Positions 7,002 to 16,332 are shown, numbered from the stretch's first letter. The stretch: 64,000 bases of DNA from Sphingobacteriales bacterium (GCA_004144175.1 SEFT01000018.1:1-64000), one strand, 5' to 3'. The notes: generated by a model from the sequence alone, not told the origin. Program-made: numbers and translations.

Positions 7002-9815
7002 TTATTGTACAGTAATTGTATTTCCACCCTGTGGAGCGCCTAATGCACTTTTTGTAAAGTTCCAGGTAAGGCCTATCAGCACATATCTGCGTATCCTATT
7101 GAAGTTGTCCTGGTATATGTAGTTATTCTGCGCATAACGGTTGAAGCCGATATTTTGATTCAGGATATCGGACACCGACGCACGTAATTCAAGCTGATCG
7201 TTTTTCAGGAACTTCTTGCTTACGTAGCCATTCCAGATAAATACATTGTTGTTCTGATCGAATACGGACGTTTGCTGCCGGACATTCCAGCTAAAATCCG
7301 TTCCGATTTCAAATTTTAGAGGTAGCTCGTACGATGTAGAAAAATCGATACTCGTATTCCAGAAGCTTGTAGTCAGGGTATTTACAGTCGATCTGTTGTC
7401 GTTATAAGTGACCGAAGGATTAAGGCTGATCTCAAATTTTTCATCCTCGGAGTCGTATCCAAGGTCAAGCCCGCCGGTATAGCTGTTGTTGTCGCTTATA
7501 TTCTTTTGCCCGTTGATGAAATTGTTTACATGATTCAGGTTATAGTTAACATTAAAACCCATGTTGACCATCTTCTTCAGTTTAAAACCGTAGCCGAAAT
7601 ATCCCCATGAATTATAGTTGCCATCAACATTGATGAACTGATTCGTTTTACGGCCCTGCGAATCAATTGTCTGAGTCCTGCTAATGTCATTGTTCACAAA
7701 GTTGATACCTGCATTGGACCATATCCAACGTCCGGTTAGTACTTTATAGTCATTAAATGAACCATTGAAGGAATGGGAGAACTCCTGCTTAAGGTTGGCG
7801 TTGCCTATGGTGATGTTCAATGGATCCGTATTGTCTCGCAAGGGCTGTATTTGATTGATGGTCGGCTGATTGGTAGAGCCTCTGTAGCTAATGTTGAATT
7901 TCGATTGTTTGCTTAGTTTGTAAGTAAAGTTGGCAGCAGGGAAAAAGTTGACAAAATCATACTTGTACGATGTATCAGCAAATAGGTCTTTCTGATCGAA
8001 GCCGGCATGAGATACAGAGCCCCCTACTGAAAAGTTTATGTTCTTATGATTGTACCTGAAGTTGGCTCCTCCCGCATTGGTCATTACATTGAAGGCATAG
8101 TTGCTGCTCAGTAAAGAATCGGTTACATCATATGCGTCTGATACACCGGACTTCCTGGTGGTTAACCTGCGGGCTTCGCTATTGTCCAGCTTCAGAGAAT
8201 AATTGGCTTCAATAGAAGTCCTTTTTGATAAAGGCTCGGTATAAGATACTCTTGAAGACAAGGAAAGCGAACGGCTATCATTTTCCTTATGCTGATCGAT
8301 AATGCTGGTAGTGGCGTCATTAAATTTATTAATAGCATCAAGGTATCCATCACTTTCGTTCTCCCTGTACTTCTCGGTGAAGTTGATCGACACCGTACGT
8401 CCCTTCTTTTTAAGCTTCTTGCGCCAGTCGAGCGAGCTGCTGATGTTTTGGCCTATGGCATCGCTTGTGGTAGTGCGGTCGCTGGTATTCAGGATGTTTC
8501 CGTTTTGATCAATCGTTTTTGAGCGGTAATCGGATACATTTCTCGAGTTTGTATTGCTTGCACTGGCTATTACTTTCATCGACGAAGTAGTATCGGGCTT
8601 CCATTCGTACATGCCATCTACCTTATTACGTTGTCCTTCCTTGAATAGCTGACGATTTTCTTCGGTAAAGTTCTTAGTGTTATTGGGCAGGTTGTATTCT
8701 GTAAGTGTGTTACCTGTAGTTTCTATTATCTGCTTACCATATCGATAGTTAACTCCGGTATGGTGTTGGTCCTCATTCCATTTATTAGAGTAGTGCGCTC
8801 CTCCCGTCCATGCTCTTGGTAAGCCCTGTCCATCGTATTTACCGCTCCAGCTGTCAAAGTCGCCGTCATCATCACTGCTGCTGGTTATCATATAATAACC
8901 TTCGTCTGTCATTGTCGCATTGTTGTTCGACCCTCCGAATTTATCCCTGTCTTCCCAGCCAAGTCCTATCTTGCCGGTGTTCGACATGATGCCGAAAGCA
9001 GATAATTTCCGTTTGCCTTTAAAGGCGTTGAACATAGCCTGGTTCTCGAAATAGCCCTGCTCATCGCCAGTGCCGCCGGCTGCTGCCAGCTTGCCAAAGT
9101 ATCCCTTCTTCTTGTCTTCTTTCAGTTGCAGGTTAATGGTGCGTGTCTTCTCGCCATCATCTATGCCAGTAAACTCTGCCTGTTCGCTTTTCTTATCGAA
9201 TACTTGTACTTTATCTACGGCATTTGCCTGCAGGCTTTTGGTTACTACCGCGGGGTCGTCGGAGAAAAATTCTTCGCCATCTACCAACACTTTTTCTACT
9301 GTCTGTCCCTGTGCTATTATTTTTCCGTTCTTATCTACCTGTATACCCGGTAACTTTTTTAGCAAAGACTCGACGGTAGCATTGTCCCTTACTTTAAAGC
9401 TATCTGCTACATACTCCAGCGTGTCACCCTTTACTTTGATAGCCGCTATCTGTTGTGTATACACTACTTCTTTCAGCAGGTTGTTTCGTGATAATAAAGG
9501 AATCTGACCGAGATCCACCAGATCGCTGCTTTTTACATCTACTATATCTACATAGTCGACAAAACTGGGGTAAGTGATCGTGAGTATGTATGAGCCTTTG
9601 GCAGAGGGGGTTAGTATAAAGCTACCATCTTCGGCAGTACGGGTAAAAGTCTCCAGTACAGAATCGGATTTATGCATTAAGGTGACCGATGCATAAGGTA
9701 GCTGAAAATTATTGACGGTATCCAGAATGCTGCCCCTAATAGTAAGCGGCTGTGCAACGGACACCGAACTTAATAGCAGGGCGATAGCGATAGACAAAAG
9801 GTAGGGAAACTTCAT
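7002..9815 (-). CDS. Outer-membrane beta-barrel protein, carboxypeptidase-regulatory/plug/OMP type
   Basis: Large outer-membrane receptor-like protein of 937 residues. It has a signal peptide (start MKFPYLLSIAIALLL), then a CarboxypepD_reg-like beta-sandwich (about residues 25-110, with ASVTLMHKSDSVLETFTRT), then a plug-like domain (LLKKLPGIQVDKNGKIIAQG near 150-170 and KVLVDGEEFFSDDPAVV) and a long barrel rich in alternating aromatic strands to the C-terminus. This resembles the OMP_b-brl_3 group: TonB-receptor-like, but without an obvious TonB box. The ATG at 9815 precedes the signal peptide; an in-frame ATG at 9851 would add 12 residues before it. The ligand is unknown. It forms a unit with the downstream GLPGLI gene. 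Confidence 0.85.
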   Translation of the reverse strand: MKFPYLLSIAIALLLSSVSVAQPLTIRGSILDTVNNFQLPYASVTLMHKSDSVLETFTRTAEDGSFILTPSAKGSYILTITYPSFVDYVDIVDVKSSDLVDLGQIPLLSRNNLLKEVVYTQQIAAIKVKGDTLEYVADSFKVRDNATVESLLKKLPGIQVDKNGKIIAQGQTVEKVLVDGEEFFSDDPAVVTKSLQANAVDKVQVFDKKSEQAEFTGIDDGEKTRTINLQLKEDKKKGYFGKLAAAGGTGDEQGYFENQAMFNAFKGKRKLSAFGIMSNTGKIGLGWEDRDKFGGSNNNATMTDEGYYMITSSSDDDGDFDSWSGKYDGQGLPRAWTGGAHYSNKWNEDQHHTGVNYRYGKQIIETTGNTLTEYNLPNNTKNFTEENRQLFKEGQRNKVDGMYEWKPDTTSSMKVIASASNTNSRNVSDYRSKTIDQNGNILNTSDRTTTSDAIGQNISSSLDWRKKLKKKGRTVSINFTEKYRENESDGYLDAINKFNDATTSIIDQHKENDSRSLSLSSRVSYTEPLSKRTSIEANYSLKLDNSEARRLTTRKSGVSDAYDVTDSLLSSNYAFNVMTNAGGANFRYNHKNINFSVGGSVSHAGFDQKDLFADTSYKYDFVNFFPAANFTYKLSKQSKFNISYRGSTNQPTINQIQPLRDNTDPLNITIGNANLKQEFSHSFNGSFNDYKVLTGRWIWSNAGINFVNNDISRTQTIDSQGRKTNQFINVDGNYNSWGYFGYGFKLKKMVNMGFNVNYNLNHVNNFINGQKNISDNNSYTGGLDLGYDSEDEKFEISLNPSVTYNDNRSTVNTLTTSFWNTSIDFSTSYELPLKFEIGTDFSWNVRQQTSVFDQNNNVFIWNGYVSKKFLKNDQLELRASVSDILNQNIGFNRYAQNNYIYQDNFNRIRRYVLIGLTWNFTKSALGAPQGGNTITVQ

Positions 9816-9942
9816 ATGTGTGGCCAATACTTGTTGACACTGGCGTGACAAATATGGTCATTTCCCTTTTACAATGGAATATTATAAATGTTAAAATTAA
9901 CCAATAAGTTTAGCGGCTTTATGAATTCACCCTTTAGCTCAC

Positions 9943-12900
9943 CTACTTTTTCGATAGCTGTTGTTGTTGCACATCCGGCCTTTCGCGGTTATTGGGGTAG
10001 CCGAATGCTTCGTATATATAATCCTGCGCCACGGTGCGTACACTCATCTTATTGATGGTGCCATTATTAGCCGAAGGATTCACACGATTCGACAGGAACA
10101 CGAAAACAATCCCGGTACCCGGGTCGGCCCAGGCGCAGGTACCCGTAAAGCCTTGGTGGCCGAATGCATAACCTGTCACACGGTTGCCTGCGGGGCCGCC
10201 ATCGTCTTTGTCCGCAGATGGTTTATCAAAGCCTATTCCTCTGCGGCTGATCTTCGTATTGTATGCACTGAAGTAGCTGACAGTTTCTTTTGTAAACAAA
10301 CGCTTGTTATTGTACGTACCTCCGTTCAACAGCATTTGGAAGATAACGGCTACATCATTTGCCGTAGCAAAAATGCCTGCATGGCCGGCCACACCACCAA
10401 ACAATGCAGCTCCGGGGTCGTGTACATAGCCTCTTACTGTTTGCTTACGGAAAGTCATATCATTCTCGGTAGGCGCCATATCCTGCTCTTTAAATTTCTT
10501 CAGCGGATTGTAAGTAATGGTAGTTAGTCCAAGTGGTTTGTAGAATTGCTCTTCTACATACCTATCGATTGTTTGTCCTGTTATCTTTTCAACCACGGCC
10601 GCCAGGAAATAATAGTCCAGATCGCTGTACACATACTTGCCGCCATTCTCCAGTGAGCTTTCCAGTATAGTACTCCATATAGAGTCTTTGTAGTCGTTGC
10701 GCAGGTAGAGGTTCTTCGCTACTTCTATGTTATAGCGTTCGCCGGGCGTGCTTTTATACAAGTCGGTACGCAGGTTGCCATCTATTAATGTCTCCTGGTA
10801 AAAAGGTATCCATGCTTTGAGTCCTGCCTGGTGTAATAACAGATCTTTTATTTTGATTCCTGCTTTATTAGTAGCCGCCGTCCATTGCAAGTAGTTAACC
10901 AATGTCTTATTCAGATCGAGCTGCCCTGTTTCGTATAGCTTCATTACCGCCAGTGTCGTCGACAGTACTTTCGTAAGCGATGCTACATCGTATATGGTAT
11001 TTTCGGTAACCTGCTGGCTCCGTTCAAAGCTGGTATAGCCAAAGCTCTCGTCATAAAATACTTTACCATCTTTAGCTGCCAATACCCGTGCACCAGGGAA
11101 AGCGCCGCCGGCCAATGCCTGCGCCATAAACCTGTTGAGCTTATCGAGCGCAGCTGGCGAGGTAACGCCCGCATCTTCGGGGTAGTCAACTTTCTTCATT
11201 TTTGTAACAGATGTTGGCACTGCTTTTTGTACACGGCGGGTAATAGCTGCTTTGTTGCGTGGTTCCATTCTCATGCCGGCGCATGGCGTTACGGGCAACA
11301 TACCTTTTGGCTCCTTCTGCTGCAGGATGATCTCCGCAGCAACTACCTGTGTTATGCTATCATCTTCATATCCTACCATCACCGATGGAGCGCTGCAAAT
11401 ATTCTTCAGCAGGTAGGCATTACCCATCATGACGAATATTACATCGCTGCGGTCCTGCATACTTTTCATGAATGATATCTGCTTAGCATCCAGCCCGTGG
11501 TTGCGGCTGCTGCCGGGGTAGAAGGCCAGGTTATGAATACCTACAACGGTAATGTCGTTGGTCTTCATTGTAGTCTGTACGCGTTCTATCATCGTCTCCG
11601 TTGCACCCTTCGGTATCCAGCCTACTTTTATTTCTCCAAGGTTGCGTTGCAGGGTTTCATATAGCGGTGTGCTGCCCGGCGCATTAATGCCGATATAACC
11701 TATCTGCACATCTTTATCATACAGCTTGTTTAGGATGTTGTTACGGTCTCTCACCAGTGTCACCCCTGCCTCTGCCGTTTGTGTACGCATGGCTACAAAG
11801 TCTTTATTCAGGTCGGCAGTAGCATTTGTTATGGCTACTGGTTTCCAGCTGTTAAGACCGGCATCATATTTTGCACCCAATATTCTTTTTACCCTTATCT
11901 CGATATCGTTCATGCTGATGCTACTATCGGCCAGTGCAGCCTGGAATGTTGCAATAGCAGTAGGCACATCCTGAGAGAAAAGCAACACATCATTACCTGC
12001 CTGGAATGCCTTTAGGTCTACTTCTCCCGGTTTGTAATACTTTGCTATGCCATCCATATTAAGCGCGTCGGTAAATACCAGCCCTTTATAACCCATAGTG
12101 CCTTTCAGCAGGCCAGTGATCGTATTGCGCGATAGGGTAGTTGGTGTGCGATCTCCTTGTTCTAACGCGGGTATCTTCAAATGCGCAACCATCACACTTT
12201 GTATGCCGGCCTTCATCAACTCACGGAAAGGATATAGCTCTACTTCTTCCAGTTCTTCCAATGACTGATTGAGTACCGGCATGTCTACATGGGAGTCTGT
12301 CGCTGTGTTGCCATGGCCCGGGAAGTGTTTGGCACAAGCCATTACACCGTTTTGTTGTAAGCCTTTCATATAAGCAATACCAAGTCTGGCTACCCATCTT
12401 TTATCCTCACCGAATGATCTTGCGTTGATGATTGGGTTATCGGGGTTGTTGTTTACATCTACCACCGGGGCAAAGTTGATATGTACACCGAGCCTTTTAC
12501 ATTGGTCGGCCACCGCGGCGCCGATGTGGTACATAATGTTAGTATCGCGCGTAGCGCCTATCATTGCTGCTCTTGGTAAATCCTTTACACCCGTCAGCCT
12601 CATGCCCAGCCCCCACTCGGCATCCATGCCTATCAGCAATGGCACTTGCGACATACGCTGGAACTCATTGGTCTGCCTGCCCTGCTCTTCGGGTGTGCCT
12701 TGCATAAATATAAGTCCGCCTACGCGCCTGTTGGCAACCAGTGTTCTAATCTTTTCTTCATTGTAATCTTTACCACCAGAATAAGCAGCCACCATGAATA
12801 GCTGACCAATACGCTCGGTATCGCTCAATCTGCTGTATACGCTATCGATCCAATGCTGGCGCAGCAGGTTGCGCGTCTCTCTTACAGGAACGTTCGTTTT

Positions 12901-13002
12901 TATATTACTCCTTTTGTTCCTCGTAGTTTGAGCAACAGATATATATGAAATAAGTAAAAATAGTATTGCTGATAAGACAGCCGCGCTCCTGCGAATGGTC
13001 AT
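9943..13002 (-). CDS. Secreted GH3 beta-N-acetylglucosaminidase fused to a class C beta-lactamase-like serine hydrolase
   Basis: Fusion protein of 1019 residues with a signal peptide (1-25). Residues about 45-395 are a glycoside hydrolase family 3 (NagZ-type) domain: KHFPGHGNTATDSHVDMP (225-242) supplies the His dyad and GLVFTDALNMDG supplies the nucleophile D312. Residues about 400-590 resemble the GH3 C-terminal alpha/beta sandwich. Residues about 610-1000 are a penicillin-binding/beta-lactamase-like serine hydrolase with SLTK (S675, K678), Y792-S-D and H949-Q-G. The combination suggests periplasmic or surface processing of peptidoglycan fragments. Such fusions are known in Bacteroidota, but the serine-hydrolase activity has not been established from sequence. 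Transcription is probably from the -7 box at 13007-13014. Confidence 0.9.
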   Translation of the reverse strand: MTIRRSAAVLSAILFLLISYISVAQTTRNKRSNIKTNVPVRETRNLLRQHWIDSVYSRLSDTERIGQLFMVAAYSGGKDYNEEKIRTLVANRRVGGLIFMQGTPEEQGRQTNEFQRMSQVPLLIGMDAEWGLGMRLTGVKDLPRAAMIGATRDTNIMYHIGAAVADQCKRLGVHINFAPVVDVNNNPDNPIINARSFGEDKRWVARLGIAYMKGLQQNGVMACAKHFPGHGNTATDSHVDMPVLNQSLEELEEVELYPFRELMKAGIQSVMVAHLKIPALEQGDRTPTTLSRNTITGLLKGTMGYKGLVFTDALNMDGIAKYYKPGEVDLKAFQAGNDVLLFSQDVPTAIATFQAALADSSISMNDIEIRVKRILGAKYDAGLNSWKPVAITNATADLNKDFVAMRTQTAEAGVTLVRDRNNILNKLYDKDVQIGYIGINAPGSTPLYETLQRNLGEIKVGWIPKGATETMIERVQTTMKTNDITVVGIHNLAFYPGSSRNHGLDAKQISFMKSMQDRSDVIFVMMGNAYLLKNICSAPSVMVGYEDDSITQVVAAEIILQQKEPKGMLPVTPCAGMRMEPRNKAAITRRVQKAVPTSVTKMKKVDYPEDAGVTSPAALDKLNRFMAQALAGGAFPGARVLAAKDGKVFYDESFGYTSFERSQQVTENTIYDVASLTKVLSTTLAVMKLYETGQLDLNKTLVNYLQWTAATNKAGIKIKDLLLHQAGLKAWIPFYQETLIDGNLRTDLYKSTPGERYNIEVAKNLYLRNDYKDSIWSTILESSLENGGKYVYSDLDYYFLAAVVEKITGQTIDRYVEEQFYKPLGLTTITYNPLKKFKEQDMAPTENDMTFRKQTVRGYVHDPGAALFGGVAGHAGIFATANDVAVIFQMLLNGGTYNNKRLFTKETVSYFSAYNTKISRRGIGFDKPSADKDDGGPAGNRVTGYAFGHQGFTGTCAWADPGTGIVFVFLSNRVNPSANNGTINKMSVRTVAQDYIYEAFGYPNNRERPDVQQQQLSKK

Positions 13003-13006
13003 AAAA

Positions 13007-13014
13007 CAAATATA
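13007..13014 (-). promoter_or_regulatory. -7 element for the GH3/serine hydrolase gene
   Basis: Minus-strand TATATTTG, an exact TAnnTTTG match, lies four bases before the ATG at 13002. A transcript from here would have almost no leader. Confidence 0.55.
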
Positions 13015-13280
13015 GCTCTATTGTTTTGCTTAGGTAGCAATAAAGGTTAAGGTTCTCCTAGCTATATGCTAAAAAAATGAAGCCGCAACTCCTGGAAAGG
13101 AACCGCGGCACTATCCATTATTGCACCGTTTTTGAAAGCTATTATCTGATATTGTTATTATGCGCTGATTACAATGCAAATATGCTACAAACAATGCCTA
13201 TCAGATATGACGGAAGTCATAGTACCGCATGACGGTCGTCACAGAAACAGGTTGCCAATCTGAATGGACACGATAAATCG
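13015..13280. other. Divergent intergenic region before mutL
   Basis: The gene-free stretch between the GH3 fusion (starting at 13002) and mutL is 309 bases. It holds the two divergent -7 elements (13007-13014 minus, 13281-13288 plus), a GC-rich imperfect hairpin at 13082-13109 (GCCGC pairing with GCGGC, inner CCT with AGG) and a pair of near-identical palindromes at 13208-13241. No small open reading frame or RNA gene is evident. Confidence 0.6.
13208..13241 (+). promoter_or_regulatory. Paired palindromes, candidate operator upstream of mutL
   Basis: TGACGGAAGTCA (13208-13219) and TGACGGTCGTCA (13230-13241) are 12-base near-palindromes that differ at two positions and start 22 bp apart, about two helical turns. 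They lie 40-73 bases upstream of the mutL -7 box, a position suited to an activator. The binding protein is unknown. Confidence 0.5.
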
Positions 13281-13288
13281 TAACTTTG
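13281..13288 (+). promoter_or_regulatory. -7 element for mutL
   Basis: TAACTTTG matches TAnnTTTG exactly. A TTG at 13252-13254 is 26 bases upstream, longer than the usual spacer. The position implies that transcription starts near 13293, downstream of the ATG at 13264, so translation must begin later. Confidence 0.6.
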
Positions 13289-13311
13289 CAAAAAATTACA
13301 GATTTCGAGAC

Positions 13312-15159
13312 GTGGCGGATGTTATTCAGTTATTGTCAGACCATATAGCCAACCAGATAGCAGCGGGTGAGGTGATACAGCGGCCGGCTTCGGCAGTAAA
13401 GGAATTGCTGGAAAATGCCATAGATGCAGGCGCTACGGATATACAGCTCATAGTGAAGGATGCTGGTAAAGAACTGCTGCAGGTAGTTGACAATGGCTGT
13501 GGTATGAGCCCTACCGATGCGCGCATGAGCTTTGAGCGTCATGCTACTTCCAAGATCAGGGATATAAATGATCTATTTTCGATACGCACCATGGGTTTCC
13601 GCGGTGAAGCGCTTGCCTCAGTAGCTGCCGTAGCGCAGGTAGAGATGAGAACCCGCAGGCATGAATCAGAAATAGGCAGCAGGATAGTAATAGAGGGTAC
13701 GGAAGTGAAAACGCAGGAAGCTTGCGCTACGCCGCCGGGTACCAATCTGATGATCAAAAACCTTTTCTTCAACGTACCTGCCCGCCGACATTTCCTGAAA
13801 AGTAATACTACAGAGTTTCGTCATATAGTAGATGAGTTTACGCGTGTGGCGCTGGCGCATCCGCAGGTAGCGTTCAAGGTATCGCATAATGGTACAGAGC
13901 AGTTTCACCTGGAGGCAGGCAACCTGAAACAACGTATAAAAGGCCTGCTGGGAAATTCTTATGAAAGCAACCTCGTACCTGTAGAAGAAAAGACAGATCT
14001 TTTAAATATATCGGGCTTCATTGGTAAGCCGGAAGCTGCAACCCGTACCCGCGGTATGCAGTTCTTCTTTATCAATAACCGTTTCATACGCAGTCCCTAC
14101 CTGCACCATGCGGTAGTCAATTCGTATGAGGGATTAATCGAGAAGGAGTCCTTTCCTTTTTATGTGCTATTCCTGGAAGTGGATCCGGCGCGGGTGGACG
14201 TAAATGTGCATCCTACCAAACAGGAGGTGAAATTTGAGGATGACCGCCTGATGTACACCTACCTGAATGCAGCGGTAAAACACGCGCTGGCACGATACAA
14301 TATAGCTCCGTCGCTCGATTTTACATTGAATCCCGAAATACAGCGTCTGCCTTCGGTACAGTTGCCGACTACCGATCGACAAAAAGAAGATACGGAGAAG
14401 GGATATTTATATAACAGCTTTACGAATAAGAATCAGGCCCATTTCATAGAGCGTAGCGATAGCGCCAAACAATGGAAAAGCCTCTATGAGATAGCGCATA
14501 CCATACCAAGGCAGCAGAATACAAATATACCGGAAGCCCCTGCCCATACCACTGCGCCAACATTGCACCAGGAGTCGGAGACAAATATTGCAGGCGGCAG
14601 TAAGAACACGTTGCTGGTGCAAGGCTCTATGCTGGTAACGACCGTGAAGTCGGGCCTGATGGTGATACATATACGCCGCGCGCAGGAGCGTATCTGGTAC
14701 GAGCGGTTGTTGCAGGAGTGGAACAATGGCAACACCCCCAGCCAGCAATTGCTCTTCCCGGTTTCTTGCGAGTTTCCGCCACAGGATTCGATATTACTGA
14801 CCGAAGCCTTGCCCGACCTGGCGAGGATAGGATTTGATATTACGCCATTTGGACCCAATAGCTTTGTGGTACAGGGTGTGCCGACTGCGCTGCCGGCAGG
14901 GGAAGAGCGCAATATCCTCGACGAGGTAATAGACCAGCTAAAGCATGAAGCAACCGATGCACTGGCAAAACGTGCGGAGAAATTACTAACACATATGGCC
15001 AAGCGGGTATCGCGCAACAAACACGCCATACAGCTAACCGAAGGACAGCAGGTGCTCATCGATGAGCTGTTTGCCTGCTCGCAGCCCGAGTATACGCCCG
15101 ACGGTAAAAAAGTATTTACTTTAATGCGTAAGGAAGAGCTGGACAATATGCTGGGCTGA
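13312..15159 (+). CDS. mutL: DNA mismatch repair protein MutL
   Basis: GHKL ATPase that links MutS mismatch recognition to downstream repair. With the GTG start at 13312 the protein has 615 residues. Motifs near the N-terminus are IANQIAAGEVIQRPASAVKE, ENAIDAGAT (ATP-Mg site), DNGCGM and RHATSKI, followed by TMGFRGEALASV and PGTNLMIKNLFFNVPARRHFL; the C-terminal dimerisation domain follows a disordered linker. The metal-binding endonuclease motif DQHAxxE expected in many MutL C-terminal domains is not seen: the corresponding region reads HIRRAQERIWYE. The first in-frame ATG (13264) lies upstream of the -7 box and would add a tail not conserved in the family, so the GTG is preferred. Confidence 0.95.
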   Translation: MADVIQLLSDHIANQIAAGEVIQRPASAVKELLENAIDAGATDIQLIVKDAGKELLQVVDNGCGMSPTDARMSFERHATSKIRDINDLFSIRTMGFRGEALASVAAVAQVEMRTRRHESEIGSRIVIEGTEVKTQEACATPPGTNLMIKNLFFNVPARRHFLKSNTTEFRHIVDEFTRVALAHPQVAFKVSHNGTEQFHLEAGNLKQRIKGLLGNSYESNLVPVEEKTDLLNISGFIGKPEAATRTRGMQFFFINNRFIRSPYLHHAVVNSYEGLIEKESFPFYVLFLEVDPARVDVNVHPTKQEVKFEDDRLMYTYLNAAVKHALARYNIAPSLDFTLNPEIQRLPSVQLPTTDRQKEDTEKGYLYNSFTNKNQAHFIERSDSAKQWKSLYEIAHTIPRQQNTNIPEAPAHTTAPTLHQESETNIAGGSKNTLLVQGSMLVTTVKSGLMVIHIRRAQERIWYERLLQEWNNGNTPSQQLLFPVSCEFPPQDSILLTEALPDLARIGFDITPFGPNSFVVQGVPTALPAGEERNILDEVIDQLKHEATDALAKRAEKLLTHMAKRVSRNKHAIQLTEGQQVLIDELFACSQPEYTPDGKKVFTLMRKEELDNMLG

Positions 15160-15235
15160 TGATAGTCAGCTTTCCGCAGTGGTTTTTGCTTAACTTTACG
15201 GCGCTTTATCAATTTTCATAAGTCATTTTCATTAC

Positions 15236-16324
15236 ATGTCTGTTCCCAGGTTTTATCAGTTAAAGGTTAAAGAAGTACGTCCCGAAACAACCGATTGCGT
15301 ATCTGTAGCACTCGATGTGCCGCAGGAACTGATGGACACATTCCGGTTTGCACCGGGACAATACCTCACCTTCCGTACTAACCTGGATGATGTGGAACTA
15401 CGCCGCTCCTACTCTATATGCGCCAGCCCCAAAGACATGGAGCTGCGGGTAGCGATAAAGAAGGTGGAGATGGGCAAGTTTTCGACCTTTGCCAATGAAA
15501 AGCTGAAGGCCGGGGACGTAATAGAGGTAATGCCGCCGATGGGCAACTTTACTCCTAAGAAAAAAGAAGTAGCCGGTAAGCATTACCTGGCTTTTGCTGC
15601 GGGTAGTGGCATCACGCCCATTATGAGTATCATGAAGACTGCGCTGGAAGAGGACCCAAACAGTCACTTTACACTTGTATATGGCAACCGCAACCGCAAT
15701 ACCATCATATTCCGCGAAACGATAGAGGGCCTGAAGAATAAACACATGCAGCGCCTGCGCGTATACCATGTACTAAGCCGTGAACTAATGGATGTGCAGT
15801 TGTTCAATGGACGAATAGATGCCAATAAATGCGGTGAGTTTTGCGACACGCTGATAGATGTTACGAGTATTGATGAGGCCTTTATCTGTGGCCCTGAAGA
15901 TATGATCCTTTCGGTGCGCGATAAGCTGGTGGAACTGGGCATGGAGTCAAATCACGTGCATATCGAGCTATTCGTATCGCCCGACCAGCCTAAGGCTACG
16001 CACGAAAAATGGGTGAAAGAAAATGCTGCCGATGCGGGCAACATGAGCAAAGTAAGCATTACACTCGATGGTGCCACTTTTGAGCTGGACCTGGCTTATG
16101 GCGGCGATAGCATACTGGATGCTGCACTAAAGCATGGCGCCGACCTGCCCTATGCCTGTAAAGGTGGTGTATGCTGCACCTGCCGTGCTAAGGTAACGCA
16201 AGGCTCTGTAGATATGGAAGTGAACTATGCGCTGGAGCCGGACGAGGTGGCTAAAGGTTTTGTGCTTACTTGCCAGTCGCACCCCAAGACACCGACCGTA
16301 CATATAGACTTTGATGCACGCTAA
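15236..16324 (+). CDS. PaaE-like ferredoxin-NAD(P)H oxidoreductase with C-terminal 2Fe-2S domain
   Basis: Reductase of 362 residues with three modules. An FAD-binding barrel carries RRSYSICASP (RSYS at 57-60). An NAD(P)-binding domain carries AAGSGITPIMS (GSGITP at 123-128) and ends near AFICGPEDMI. A plant-type ferredoxin domain has ligands C308, C313, C316 and C346. It moves electrons from NAD(P)H through FAD to the iron-sulfur cluster and on to an oxygenase or another acceptor. The order matches PaaE, the reductase of phenylacetyl-CoA epoxidase, but no paaABCD genes are nearby, so the physiological partner is unknown. A weak TAACTTTA at 15191-15198 could be its promoter. It ends eight bases from convergent arfB. 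Confidence 0.85.
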   Translation: MSVPRFYQLKVKEVRPETTDCVSVALDVPQELMDTFRFAPGQYLTFRTNLDDVELRRSYSICASPKDMELRVAIKKVEMGKFSTFANEKLKAGDVIEVMPPMGNFTPKKKEVAGKHYLAFAAGSGITPIMSIMKTALEEDPNSHFTLVYGNRNRNTIIFRETIEGLKNKHMQRLRVYHVLSRELMDVQLFNGRIDANKCGEFCDTLIDVTSIDEAFICGPEDMILSVRDKLVELGMESNHVHIELFVSPDQPKATHEKWVKENAADAGNMSKVSITLDGATFELDLAYGGDSILDAALKHGADLPYACKGGVCCTCRAKVTQGSVDMEVNYALEPDEVAKGFVLTCQSHPKTPTVHIDFDAR

Positions 16325-16332
16325 GAAAGGAG

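Noticed and set aside
9846-9860. TGACAAATATGGTCA near-palindrome upstream of the beta-barrel gene, as a second copy of the mutL operator
   Set aside because: The centre and spacing differ from the mutL pair and only a single copy is present. It also overlaps a plausible near-consensus -7 region, so it is weak evidence for the same regulator.
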